Counted from the first letter of the stretch, positions 35,262-46,685 are shown. The stretch is DNA of 64,000 nt from Kalaharituber pfeilii (GCA_015179045.1 WHUZ01000071.1:248001-312000); one strand, 5' to 3'. Translations and numbers: made by a program. Notes: generated by a model not told the origin, from the sequence alone.

Positions 35262-38200
35262 TGTGCGCGCGAGATCTGGTGGACCTTATGCGAATGCTGC
35301 TTGTGTTCGGTATATTTGTTTATCCGTGCTTCCGGAGGACTTTATCCAGAGAACAGGAAGATCATTATATTAGCGAATAAAATGCCATAATCGCGAAGAG
35401 GTGAAAAGAACAAGCAACAACATGTAGCTCCTTGGATGAATGGTGAGGGATGACGACTTATGATGTTATCGGAGAAATTGCGGGGTAAAATCATGGCATT
35501 AGGGTGAGAGATAAAATCCGGATCGGAATTGTTCAAACAACGCAAAGGGAAGGGAAACTTACAGGATAATCAATTTAGGGGGTCACTGATCAAACACGTA
35601 CGGTAACTCCCCTTTTGAATCAACTGAGTCGGTCGGTTGCTTGCAGCACAAAATGGCTGGGGTTTAGAGAGGGCCAACACATGTTCGCTATCAGCTAGAC
35701 TAGACCTTGCAGAAGCACCCAACAGGCCTAGCAACCTCGCACAGCGATATCCCTTGGTGAAATACCGGCGATCAATCAACTCCGCCATGCAAAAATAGAG
35801 CGCTGTCGCTCATGCTCGATGTAGAGTATTGTAAGGAAAGCTTGATTTTGGTTGTAATTGTCCTATGCCGTGCGAGTGGACAATTACTGTAACCTGTATA
35901 CCGGTGTTCCTGATTGGTTTGGCATATCGACGTTCAAAGATTTGTGATTGTGTCGTAATATGGTCCGGTTCCGCAACGAATCAAGTGTGGAGTGTTGCCA
36001 CTGAGTAATGCTTGGTGATAATTCGGTTGCCAATTTGAACAATGGTTCGTCGCAGGTAGATGCCAAGATTTAAGCAAATGGCATTGTTGCTTCGCCATGC
36101 ATATCCTATTGTTTCTAAATCGGTTCACAATTGGATTGAGAGGAAGTCCACTCTCGTTGCACCATATGCCGTCACAACTCAGCAGAAGGTGCTCCTGGCG
36201 ATCGATTGCGTGCAAATTAAAAAGTCGTGATTTGTAACCGATTATTGTAGAAGTGGGGAAGAAATTGTGTGGCAGTGGGTAGAGTAGAACCATTCCACCG
36301 AGAGGACTGCGGAAGCAAACCCAAGACGCAAAACACTTTAGATGCATGCACTGACGACAGAGCAGAACCGGTCCTAAGTGTCGAGGTACCGGAGAACTGA
36401 TAATTGGGAGGTGTACCCTAATTTCAGAAGATTATGCTAAGAGTGGAGAGTGTAGGGAGCGTTTCTTTATGGACTTTGCAATGGTAACCTCATGAACTCC
36501 TCTTTGATGGGAGTAATCAGTTCCGAACGGCATATTTCCACACACAAACTGCAGTACCACGCAAAAATCGGTATCTCTATGGTTTCGGAGAACAGTTGTT
36601 AGCAAACTAACGATGTAAATACCGCTTATGGAAAAAGAAAAGTGGGGTACAGAGATGTGCAAGTAATACCGCGAGAGGCATAATCTGCTCCCTATAGGTA
36701 TTTATTGTGAGCTCATTTTCCATCCATCACCAACAAATCCAGCTGCAGCTACGTTATCAACACCTCTGTAGTGGGAAAGAACCTGTTTGAATCTCATTCC
36801 TGGAAACGCGTTGCGAAAGGCATCTGCTGTCACGGGATCCCACTCAGTTCGTCTCATCAGATTGTTTCATAAGTCGCGTGTCGCAAGGGCGGCAACTTCG
36901 AAGATCTCACCGGTTGATTGAAGGGAAGGCATCAGTATTGGAAAGAATGCGAGCGAGAAGAGGTGCAGAGGTGAATGGTCAAGAGGAAACGGTTACGAAG
37001 TGCTGGAAGGCCAGCTCCTATCCTGGGAAGCTTCCGTATTGGGAATCTCAAATATAGAGGGCCCTGCGCGACTTGGCACTTCGCACCAACGACAATCCCT
37101 TACCCTGAATAACTGCCGTCAGAGGGCCAGAAGGTACAGTAATAAGAACCTTTTGGCGAGACAAGTATCCAACCAATCAAGACAATAACTATAAAAACAA
37201 GTAATCTTAATATACAATTTTTAAGTATATTTGGCCTTAAAACCAGGCTGCTCCTTTCGTACCTCCATTTTCGTAGCTCCATATCACATTTTTTTTTCTT
37301 TTCTTTCCTTCTTTCTTTCAATATCAGTAATCGAACGACGCCAAGAAGGCTATGGTGAGAGCTTAAGCTCCGTACATAAAAAGAGAAGGAAATTAATGAA
37401 ACGCCTCATCTCGTTTATCCCACCAGCTGTACTACAATCACGTCATTACACTATTCATTGCTGAAGCACAGCTGGTTGTGGGCATGCCCTAATATGCTCT
37501 TAATCCTGTCTCATATCATACGTAGTCAGTTCTTGGGCTGTGGTTTGGAGCATGAGTGCAATACCTTGAGCACGAACTCTAAACTCAGTAAGCCAGCGAC
37601 TACAGGACTCCTCCTATGTTTACTTGCAATGAGTAATAATTATATTCCCAAAAACAGAGCTCCGAAGTTGTAAACACAGGAAAGTGGGTTGAGACCATGA
37701 CCTCGTGGGAACCGGTGCATAATTAACCAGTTCCTGAGCGCAATTAATTCCAACAGTGATTGGTTGCTGCGATATATTGCAATCGAGTGAGCTCCTACGT
37801 TGACATATCTCTATCTTAATCCCTCATTTGTGGAATAATGCTCAGTCTGCGCGTAATTCCAGCGATCCTACTTTAGGGTGCATGTAGACGTCATTGGTCC
37901 AAGTTTGACTTCAACCCTCAGTCGAAAAAGACCGGCTCCAAGTAGGCTCCATGAATTCAATGGCAAAGTGGCCTGATTTTTCCAATATCTAGACAATTAC
38001 TTCCTTAAAATTCTGTTAGTACGCAGAGAAACCAACTATACATAGCATTAACATTTTAGGTCAAGCTAAGGCCTAAGGTGCCAAAGGTGGTTCAAGGATG
38101 GTTTTGCGTTGAATAGAGCATGCTTCGTGGGGAAATCATAGCCGAGCTGGCATAATTGAGTGGGCTAGACACAGGCGTACATGCGCCCAAACAATAATAC

Positions 38201-38551
38201 TGAGGCTAGCCCATTGTCCAAACTGCCCAAGAATAGTGTCCCTACATCTTAATTACAGGGGGATTGTCCATGATTAAGCTCAAACCTGTTCTCGAGCTCA
38301 AACCGTGGAACACAATTTATATTATATGCGCTGACACTATAGTACAGTCTATCTAAATTCAAAGTATTAAGAGAACATGAAACCTGATGACAGAAAACAC
38401 GCACGCTCAAGCGACAACACCACAGAAACGCCTCATGAAACAAGTAAAAATGGCTAAGGAATTAAATGCAAACACTAAATGGGCCCATTGGTGCTAGTAA
38501 GCACTGGGAACCGAGGAACGTTGTAGGGTAATCAGACTTCAATATCCCTTT
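35262..38551. other. Gene-free stretch
   Basis: No gene supported over 3.3 kb. The minus frame at 35934-36347 (137 aa) has no recognisable domain. A T-rich patch at 37288-37320 has no attached retroposon unit that I could see. Confidence 0.5.
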
Positions 38552-39335
38552 TTACCAAACAAACCTCAGTCCATTCAAATCCCTCTGCATCTGCCCCCTT
38601 ACTGCTCCCGCTGGAAACCTCGCCGTGTGTGTATCTGTCATGAACCCTTTCGGATTCTCCTCAATCTGCCTAACATGAAATCCTTCACCAGTGTCCTTCC
38701 CTTGCGGGTCCTTAATCCCAGTAAGGAATGGCCCTTTGAGACAGCCGATGGTATTCCGGCGGCAATCGTCGCCTTCGGGATTCGGGAAGGCAATGCGTGG
38801 TGGGCCGGACTTGCCGACCTCGGCTTCGTGAATGTGTGTGGCGGTGTTGGCAGGCGACTGGTACTCGCCGCGGACGCCGAGGAGGGTGATATTCTGTAAT
38901 AGACAACGGGCGTTAGCTTTGGCCTTTGGGGCTGATTGGATGAGGAGATAGAAGGGAGCCGTACATAGCAGATCACGTTCTCGTGGCTATTGATGCCATA
39001 GTGGAAAAAGCCGACTGCGCCTGGCTCGCCAACAACTTGTGTATTGTTTGCGTTAACCACATTTTCAGGTTGCGCAAAGATTGTGTATGTTGAGGTAAAC
39101 TCAAAGAGCTAAGGACGTAAATCAAGTTAGCACAAAGGTCTCCCGGCATACGATCAGCAAGACTATGACGCACCCATCCTGAATGTGTATACACTACAGG
39201 CTCCTTGTTGACCTTCTCCTGCTTATGATCCGTCCTTCCTTGCAACGTATATGATCTGGGCACTGGACCGGCAGATACAATTGCTGCTGCGCTAAGAGCG
39301 GCAAGAAGCGAAGTAAGCGTTGATGTGACCTTCAT
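38552..39335 (-). CDS. Secreted CHRD-domain protein, three exons
   Basis: Minus-strand exons are 39335-39174 (54 codons), 39108-38965 (48) and 38893-38552 (113 plus stop), giving 215 residues. Both introns are phase 0. Intron 1 (65 bp) has GTGCGT, GTGCTAAC and CTTAG. Intron 2 (71 bp) has GTACGG, AGCTAAC and TTACAG. Residues 1-22 are a classical signal peptide (MKVTSTLTSLLAALSAAAIV). The mature part has FEFTSTYTIFAQPENVVN and GAVGFFHYGINSHENVICY, then the CHRD core: TATHIHEAEVGKSGPPRIAF, GPFLTGIKDPQG, IEENPKGFMTDTHTARF, GAVRGQM. This pattern is typical of fungal secreted CHRD proteins, whose biochemical role is poorly known. NNT and NIT are possible N-glycosylation sites. The three exons sit in different open frames, which hides the gene from a simple ORF scan. 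Confidence 0.93.
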
Positions 39336-41181
39336 AGTGAATTGGTATTGATATTGCCTTGTGTTGTTTGGTTTTGCAATATGTATATGTCCGTCGTATT
39401 AGATGTACTACTTCTAGTCAAAGAAGTAACTTTGTTTCCAGTACGAGGTAAAGGAGACTAGCTCAACAACAATAAAAAAATAAAAATAAATATTAAAAAT
39501 AAGTACTAAATGAGTTTCGTCGCCGACGAAAACTGGAAGAATTCGAAGAATAAAAGAAATTGGAGAGGAGCTAGCTCTCAACAATGAATGGCAATGATCA
39601 ATGATGAAGGATGAAGAATGGTGGAGAGGTGGGTGGGGAAGGAGCGAGACACCAGATTTATATTCATAGGTCAATGCTCTGGGTTCTTCGTGCAAGACAG
39701 AGTGGACAAGGGAGGCTCGTACAACGTTCAAAACGTTAACATTCTCGGCATATTGGCGCGTAACAATGCAATTGCAGAAGCGATATTAACCATAAGGTCG
39801 TGCGTGCTCCGAGATCCATGGTATATTGAACGCCGTTATACTCCGCAATAGTAACTCCTTGTCGGTATCATGCACGTGCGGAGAGGTAAGATGGGCGCGC
39901 GCTAGTCCTAGAGCACAAGGCTACGAGTCTTATGACCCCCTGTGATAGAAACTTGCACGAAGCTTCTTAGAATACGGACTAGAGCGCTCAGCAATGGATC
40001 CGGAAACACGAATGGTATGGCATTGCAACCTTATTTTGGCATTGGCGCTCGCATCGCAACATACAGTAGGTGCTTCAATGTTGTCGGAACCTAGTGTAAA
40101 TCAACTTCAGACATTCCAAGACTCCTGCCGAGTTTGAATTGTCCTTATCTGAAACCCTGTGTGGTATTTGTGTGCCAGGTTTAACCCAGGTCCGGCACGG
40201 TGGAAATTTGACAGTGACTCCGTTTACCGGGATTATATCGCATTAGTACATTGAAATGAAACGATAGACTGCTATTCAACACTCACATCTGAGTGTCGCT
40301 ACACGGGGGTTATCCGATTATATATGGTGGGTTGGTTCAAGATGGATACTCTTGTAATAGTTTTTTCCTTTTTTCCAATTCCTTTTTTTGCGTTGAGAGA
40401 AAACATTCTGTGCTTCGCGAATGCAAAGTTGCTAGGCGCACATACATCACTTGTAGTTGAAACGGGGAAACAGAAATGATTCTCGCTTTGAAAACCGTTC
40501 ATGACCACCAGAACTGCCGCTGTTGCTCGTTTTACCGAGTCTTGGCACCCTCCGGCCCGGGCCGCAGTACCGTAGCCGCCCTCCGAAAATAAGCATGTCT
40601 TCTTCGTGCGACAGAAACCATGCGTCTACTGGTGGCTTAAGTCCCACGTGCAAGATGGCAAACAAAGTAAGCGCCGAGAGGGCGGGTGCAAAAGCTTGCA
40701 AATACTTTGGTTACTAGATTACTTATTTCATAGTAGATTCTGCTATGAAAAGCTGATTCTGAGTGTGGACGATGCTTTGTACGGTAAAGCCGGGCTTTTT
40801 TGGTGGTTTGTTATATTTTATTTTGTACTCATATGCATCCTTGAGGAAATATGACGAATGTGCGGTCGATGTAGGAACATAAAGTAAAATGCAAATGAAA
40901 CAATCAAGAACATCTAAATATCGCATGAGGGCAGATGTGGATGGACGTTTATCGAATCTTAACCCTGGTTGTACGGCCCTGCAAGGACCATTTGACTTAT
41001 GAAGGCGGGAAAAACTTCCATAATATAAGAAAGAAAACTAGGAAATAGGTCTGGATATGGAACTTGGCAGCAATATCCCCTTCAGAAATTGACACCTTCA
41101 CTGATTGGATAAGTGGAAAGGATATCTCTGTGTCATTTCAAATGTACTCATATAAAATAGATGATCTAACTGCTATCAAAT
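39336..41181. other. Gene-free stretch
   Basis: No gene supported. The frame at 40447-40701 (-) looks like a signal peptide plus basic tail but starts at TTG and has no family match. Confidence 0.5.
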
Positions 41182-41269
41182 CCCTTTGTGGTGTAGTTGG
41201 TATCACACTCGGCTGTAATGGAAGTTTCAGTAAACCGATTGGTCACCGGTTCGACTCCGGTCGAAGGGA
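41182..41269 (+). tRNA. tRNA-Tyr (GTA) with a 15-nt intron
   Basis: A full cloverleaf can be drawn. The acceptor CCCTTTG (41182-41188) pairs with CGAAGGG (41262-41268), and the discriminator is A at 41269. The D stem is GTG/CAC. The anticodon stem CTCGG (41208-41212) pairs with CCGAT (41235-41239), with one C-T mismatch at its outer pair. The anticodon GTA is at 41215-41217. An intron, 41219-41233, follows base 37 as in eukaryotic tRNA-Tyr; its CAG can pair with CTG across the anticodon loop. The T arm ACCGG-TTCGACT-CCGGT (41245-41261) is canonical. TTTT at 41271-41274 fits a Pol III terminator. Confidence 0.93.
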
Positions 41270-41572
41270 CTTTTCTTTTACATGTATGTTTTTTATTGCC
41301 ATCACTGTAGCAATCCTCCAACCTTCGGAATCAAATTTCATCTTCAAACTTGTTTACTTCCCTATGTTGTGGTTATGACCTGCAGCAGCAAGCGACGCGG
41401 CTCAGTTCGGGGGATGGTTACACTACATTATTAATTTAAATTAGTTGAACCAAATTTAACTCGCTTTAACGACGTGTTGGTAGATCCTTTCCTGGGCACG
41501 AGACTAGATTCTTTCCAAGCTTGCGAGATGCAGTTAATAAAGGCTTGATGTACTAAATCTATGAAGAAGATT

Positions 41573-41735
41573 CTTTTTTTTTTTTTTTTATGTCATTACT
41601 CACGTGCCGCCCTATGGGCTATGGCGAGGTTTAAATACATGGAAGATAAAACAAGAAGTACATAGGAAAGGAAAAATAAAGTTCCCTAGATACATCGCCA
41701 CGCCCACTCCACTGCAAATAGAAAAATCAAAGTTT
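41573..41735 (-). mobile_element. LINE family A 3' fragment with perfect 13-bp target duplication
   Basis: A 163-bp minus-strand insertion: A tract (T tract on plus), terminal hairpin (GTGAG and CTCGC on the element strand, one G-T pair), and about 100 nt of 3'UTR. It is flanked by a perfect duplication, TATGAAGAAGATT, at 41560-41572 and 41736-41748. It is 5'-truncated and non-coding. It lies 300 bp downstream of tRNA-Tyr. Confidence 0.92.
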
Positions 41736-41811
41736 TATGAAGAAGATTTATGGACATAGTTAGTTAACAGGTCCAATCGGTCTGCCGAGCCATTTTGACA
41801 TGCCGCGACAT

Positions 41812-42640
41812 TTTTATCATCACTCGCATGCCGCCCTGTGGGCTATGGCAAGATTACGTACAAATAAGGAAATATATAGACTAAAACAAATTACAAACTA
41901 AAAGGCGTCATTGGGGAGGGAAATCCTTCTCTATCCACCTCATAAACTCCACCATGGGGTCCCCGCCTCCCCTGCCTCTGGTGGCTTGTATATCGCCTCC
42001 AAGCCACCCGGCCGCCTTCTCTTCCAAACTCGACACCTGTGCCATATGTGCTGCGTCGTTTCCTCCTCTTTCCCGCACCATCTGCAGTCTGGCCCCTCCG
42101 CCTTGTCGATCTTGCGCCTCCAGGCTCGCAAGCCTTTCCCTCCCAGCAGGCCCGCCAGGATACGCGCTCCGAAGCCCCTGTCTCTGTACTATGTAGGGGC
42201 TTATAGTCCAATCCCAGCCTGTTTTTTTCCCCCGCACGTTGAGCTTTGGCTAGTTTGTGCATCCCCGCCTCCGTCACTATCTCGTCTTGGTATTGTAGGA
42301 AGGCTCCTATCTTTGCTGCTCTGTCCGCTTCCTCGTTGCCTCTCAGGCCTTCCCCGGTCCTTTCTTCAATCCTGCTGCCGTCCGTGTATACCACGCCATA
42401 GTGGAGTCTACCACATCACCTCCCGGAGTGAGTCTTGGTCTCGTTTCTGAATATTAAAGCTGAGACGGCCTTATATACTCCTTTCAGGGTCACTATGTGG
42501 ATTGCGCCCCCCACCTTAAGCCCCTTCGCTAAACTTCCGCTCCCTTCAGAACCAACTGCCATTAACTATACCCGCCGAGTTGCAGTCCATGCCCTCACCT
42601 ATCCCCAGTGGTATCTCAGCCCTTAGGCCCCCCACAGGAC
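41812..42640 (-). mobile_element. LINE family A, longer 5'-truncated copy with internally deleted RNase H
   Basis: Minus strand, 3' end near 41812 with the family hairpin at 41832-41861. At 42394-41891 the frame begins VYTDGSRIEERTGEG, the RNase H start, and jumps straight to RGNEEADRAAK, its end, so the roughly 100-residue core between them is missing. The zinc knuckle reads in another frame (CRWCGKEEETTQHIWHRC at about 42080-42030), and the C-terminus (VEFMRWIEKDFP) in a third. It is therefore a multiply frameshifted relic. The 5' end is placed by loss of similarity and is approximate; no duplication was found. Confidence 0.8.
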
Positions 42641-42887
42641 TCAAAGTATAGGTTTAACATTTCATGACTAGTGGTTCTGTAGCACTGTGGTGAGTGGTGA
42701 CTCCGAAGTTTCAAGCATTGACGGCCTTAGAACCGTCCTGTCGAGCCCTTTAAGCCTCTACAGCTTGGCTCAACGTGACAATTTTGGTGCTGTATTCCTC
42801 GGCAAGAATCTTAACAGCTACTGTAAACTCATGCGTCAATTATACAGGAACAGCCTTGAGCATGCACTCAGCTGCACAGAATGGTCG

Positions 42888-43115
42888 TTTTTTTCTTTTT
42901 TCTTTTTTTTTTATCATTACTCGTATGCTGCCCTATGGGCTATGCCGAGATAAAATACAAAGAAGATAGACAGAAATAAGAGGGAAGAAAGATAACAAGA
43001 ACTATAGCATACTAAGTCCCGGCATTATCTCTCCATCAATCTTATCAGCTCCGCCACTGGGTGCCCTTCCCCTTCTCTTGCCTCCGGGGGCCTGTATATC
43101 GCCTCCAGCCTGCCT
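42888..43115 (-). mobile_element. LINE family A 3' fragment with 14-bp target duplication
   Basis: A 228-bp minus-strand insertion: A tract, terminal hairpin, 3'UTR, and the last codons of the LINE (a GGDIQAPGG-type segment related to GGDIQATRG at 41.9-42.0 kb). Flanks are GCACAGAATGGTCG (42874-42887) and GCACAGGACGGTCG (43116-43129), differing at two positions, which suggests an older insertion. The open frame at 43002-43295 crosses the insertion boundary and is not a gene. Confidence 0.85.
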
Positions 43116-43129
43116 GCACAGGACGGTCG

Positions 43130-45072
43130 GAACATCTTCCCTTTTTTGGCAGCTAGCCTTTAGCCTTACGGAGTTGAGTTTGAATTCTATGCTGCGGATG
43201 CTTCTGCTTATATCAGCGATGAACCCACGAGTGGAGGACGCACTGGCTTCCAATTCAAAAGAAGCAATATGTTCAGCTACTGGGCTCGTCTGCATATGTA
43301 CGGCAGATTAGATCTGTTCTGCAGTCACGGTACTGTCTGCCGCATCGCCGTTTGCTTTCACCCAGTTTATCTCTCATGCTAGCTTCAAATTGCCTACAAT
43401 GACAGCTACAGGCTTTGCGAGCTTGACTGCGGGTACATAATCCTTTGTGATATCATGGCCCCCTGCTGTAGTTACTGGCAAGAATTGGCTTTCGAGAGGG
43501 AGGCCTCAGGCAGCGGAGAGTAACAGTTGTATAGAGGCAATAAATCAATCGCGACCGTATCATGACCTGCTCCAGACGCTGACGTCTAGAAAATCCTTCT
43601 CAATCTCAACAAAACACTCAGTACAGTAGTCCACCAATTGCTTCGAATTCTCCTCAAAGGTATCTACATAGTTGTTAAGTTTTCTCTTTCATTAGCATGT
43701 CCAGCTACATAAATATACGGTGCAACGATTCGGTTCGTTGTTTATTAACTAATGTATTCCTATATGCATTCATTGAGGTGGTAGCCCTAGGGTGAATATG
43801 GAATGGGAATTAAATATACTTACACGCAATTGCCGCCACATGAGATATAGCATACTGCAGTAGCAGCGCACAAATATGGGTCAACAGGAAAGGCATCTGA
43901 GTTGGCGCAGCGGCGCAGTGCACCGGTTACATAGAAGATTACATTGCACCACTGCTGGTGCAGATGCCTCCCCACTCTATGGAGCATTTGTAGGGATCAT
44001 GCGTCCCACTTTCCCAGTGAATTGATATAGACACTTTTCCCTTAACCATCCTCTGAGTTTTGTCCTAAGATAGTCTGAAGTCAGAACATCTCTAGACATT
44101 GCCCAAGGTAATAAGCTGTATGCATTACCCTCAACTTGCAACAGTAAAAATTCAAGTTGGAGCTTCACGGTATTTTAAATCGTTATTTCAAAGTGAGCTT
44201 TTATGAAGTATGTAAGCTTCAAATTAGAGGTAGTTTGGTCTTCATTTGATTTGTGATGGCATCACCCATGCAAGGTTTCAGCTGGAGAGCTCGAGAGCGA
44301 ACGGTATGCACATACTCCTTGATAATTTAACAGATCGAAGGTTTCCACCTGTTCTTCGGACACAGTGCCAGAAGCTCTATGAACAGCAAGTCATTTCATG
44401 TGCTGCAGCTGGAAAGGAAGCCTCAGCCTGAATCGACTTCGTCGGAGACCCTTATAAGGCTCTACCTTTTTGTTTGCGAGGAACTTCTCAATTCTAGCGA
44501 TAACATCAACCCTACCACGCATTCAAGCTTTGCCAACTAGCCGCACTCTGGGATCCCTTGTTATATCCTCGCCGGATCTATGTTTTTTCTTTTTTTTTCC
44601 CCTCAATAGCTTTTAGAAGTTTCAGCTCTAGATACAATATCTCCGTAGAAAGATATCTAGTTACTGAGTGGCATACTCAGCTGCAAATGGCTGCAGTTAG
44701 TCACGTCTTTATGCCTAAACCATCGTAAAATGCTGCAGCTGTACCGTACAGCATGGGGGATAATACATTTAGGCCTGTATTCGAAGAGCCCAAGAGGTGG
44801 TTTTGGTCAGCAGGGATATTTCATGAATACGTCAACTATGGTGTCCTTCACTACTGGACTCTGGTACTGAAAGTAGATGCAATTCTTTGAGAAGTTGATT
44901 CGCTTACCATATTGTTCTTTTGTCAATCAGGATCTGAGTATACCAGGATGGTACAAAGAGAATCCAAATTGGGCGGGTGGGGAGAAGAGGGAACACAATC
45001 GCTCTCTTCCAGTCGTGTTTGCGTTAATTCTTTAATTTATTTTCCTTTGCATACTATTCCTTTTGTAGTTAT
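43130..45072. other. Gene-free stretch
   Basis: No gene supported apart from the tRNA-like palindrome listed separately. The frames at 43447-43629 and 44246-44431 are short and without motif. Confidence 0.45.
43892..43968. other. tRNA-like palindrome of unknown nature
   Basis: The 77-nt segment is closed by GGCATCTG (43892-43899) and CAGATGCC (43961-43968). Just inside the right end, GCACC (43946-43950) pairs with GGTGC (43957-43961) around a six-base loop, where a tRNA T arm would sit. GTTGGCGCAGCGG at 43901-43913 resembles a Pol III A box. A canonical T loop (TTCRA) is missing and no anticodon can be assigned. It may be a degenerate tRNA or the head of a tRNA-derived SINE. Confidence 0.35.
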
Positions 45073-45117
45073 TCTCATCATAGCCCCAGGGTGGTATACG
45101 AGTAATGATATATATAA
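45073..45117 (+). mobile_element. Diverged family A terminal hairpin relic
   Basis: The sequence begins CTCATCATAGCCCCAGGGTG and ends CGAGTAATGATATATATA. It matches the LINE family A 3' terminus but nothing upstream of the hairpin. The outer stem has lost one pair. No clear target duplication or long A tract remains. Confidence 0.65.
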
Positions 45118-45130
45118 CAATCCAAAATGA

Positions 45131-45190
45131 GCTTTTTTTTTAATTATTATTATTATTATTATGATCACGTAACCCCGCTTGCAGCTATAT
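45131..45190 (-). mobile_element. Family B retroposon relic with ATT-expanded tail
   Basis: Read on the minus strand, the end of the family B unit (GCAAGCGGGGTTACGTGATC) is followed by (AAT)n and an A tract. It is shorter at the 5' side than the other two copies. The tail has evolved into a trinucleotide repeat at 45141-45161. No duplication was recognised. Confidence 0.6.
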
Positions 45191-46055
45191 AGGTATGTTC
45201 ATGGATGAGAAACTATACAGAAGCAAAATAAGAGGTAATACTGGAGGCCTGTTTCAGAGAGCATTTCAAGCTCAACAAAGTCATGTATTCATCAAGCGGC
45301 GGAAACGCAGGTGCTGCTTGTTTATCCTGTACTGCAGTTCCTGCCACTGGATTCTGCTGAACAAATCACTTGATTGTTGACAATATATTACTTGCTCCCA
45401 AAAAAGTGACACTGGGTCCGGTTCCTTGAATTCATCCTCACCAGGCTAATCCTGATCCATCATCCATTGGGTCCACCTCTTCTGAGCCTGCCAGTTCTAG
45501 GTAATAGGTATCAATCACATGATCTAATGTTGCCTCATCAGTGTCTTCTATGACTCCATAGCTGGATCCACCAATTCTGCCACTTCAATAGAAGTCTTCA
45601 GTATTGGTTCTTATTCAGTACATGTGAGATACTATAGATTGGTCAATCTCTTTCTTATTACTTAAATGTCTCCTGAATCCAGATCTGTAGCTTTTGTTGC
45701 TTTAATCTCTGGGTGTTACCGAAATGAGAATTTCACCACTAATCATGATCCCTTCTAGTATTTGCGCTATGCAATATGAAAGGTCCAACTACTTAGTAAA
45801 TCAGTGAAATTGGCCGGCAAACTGCTATCCATCCAGTAAACGAAAATATCCAATGATCCCACCGGCCCAAGCTCGGGCCAGCAAAGTTCATCTAATACTG
45901 TATGACAGGTTTGTCTGTAGAATCAACGGACGTCGTGCCGTCTCCATGGCACGTTCATGTACCAGCATTACAAGTTACCATGCTACGAATGGAACAATTC
46001 TTACCTTAAATGTACGCTGTTCGACCTCGTTGCGCGATCGTTTCTTTTCGAATTC
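45191..46055. other. Gene-free stretch
   Basis: Nothing supported. The short frame at 45195-45380 has no recognisable motif. Confidence 0.4.
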
Positions 46056-46067
46056 ATTACCCAGCCT

Positions 46068-46127
46068 TTTTTTTTTTTTTTTTAATATCACATGACCCCG
46101 CTTGCAGCTGTTCGCCATGGCAGGGCC
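46068..46127 (-). mobile_element. Micro-retroposon family B, copy with 12-bp target duplication
   Basis: A minus-strand insertion containing only the 43-44 nt family B unit (GGCCCTGCCATGGCGAACAG to TCATGTGATATT) and an A tract. Flanks are ATTACCCAGCCT (46056-46067) and ATTATCCAGCCT (46128-46139), one mismatch in 12. The 5' end coincides with the copy at 14146, which argues that this short unit is the mobile form rather than a random truncation. Confidence 0.88.
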
Positions 46128-46516
46128 ATTATCCAGCCTATTTATCGCCTTAATAGGAAGCGATCGCGAAGAACGATCGATCGGCGGAAGAGAGGCGTCT
46201 AACTCAGAGCTGGGCTGGTTACATGACTGCTCGATCCTATATAAATAACAAATTATTGCAACGCTGCAAGAGAAGAGATGCTCTCGATCCTCAATTCCCG
46301 GGGCAAAATTGCTTTTCCGGAATTGAAGGATCCGTAGCAGGGTGGAGCTACTAGTACACGCGCAGGTATGCATCAACATCTAATAACTATGAGGACAAAA
46401 GTATGGTAGTAAGTTTGTTCGAGCCAGCTCTAAGAACTACGTGTGGAGATACCATGGCTACAACTTCGTTTTGGCCTAGTATTACAGTACATCCTGGTTA
46501 CATACAGTCAAACCTC

Positions 46517-46572
46517 CCTCGCCATAGCCCGTAGGGCGGCATGCGAGTATTGATATATAAAAAAAAAAAAAA
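46517..46572 (+). mobile_element. Micro-retroposon family A, perfect 15-bp target duplication, inside a MITE end
   Basis: A 56-bp insertion: the terminal hairpin (CTCGC, GCCC-GTA-GGGC, GCGAG), TATTGATATAT and about 14 A. It is flanked by a perfect duplication, ATACAGTCAAACCTC, at 46502-46516 and 46573-46587. The duplicated target is itself the terminus of a Fot1/pogo-type MITE, so the retroposon inserted after that element. Confidence 0.95.
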
Positions 46573-46573
46573 A

Positions 46574-46680
46574 TACAGTCAAACCTCTCATATTGGATCC
46601 TATCATATTGGATAACCTATCTTATTGGATCAACTTTGCTAGCCCCAATGAATCGGGCTGATGGAGATTACTGGCCTCTG
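46574..46680. mobile_element. Truncated Fot1/pogo-type MITE (family E)
   Basis: The left half of the element seen at 18190-18351 (TACAGTCAAACCTCTCATAT, then ATTGGATAACC repeats and an AATGAATCGGGCTGATGG segment). The right half is not recognisable. Its first bases were duplicated by the retroposon at 46517. Confidence 0.7.
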
Positions 46681-46685
46681 ATGCC

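Noticed and set aside
40447..40701. Minus-strand ORF with hydrophobic N-terminus
   Set aside because: Begins at TTG. No family resemblance.
43002..43295. 97-residue minus-strand ORF
   Set aside because: It spans the junction between a LINE insertion and its target, so it is chimeric by chance.
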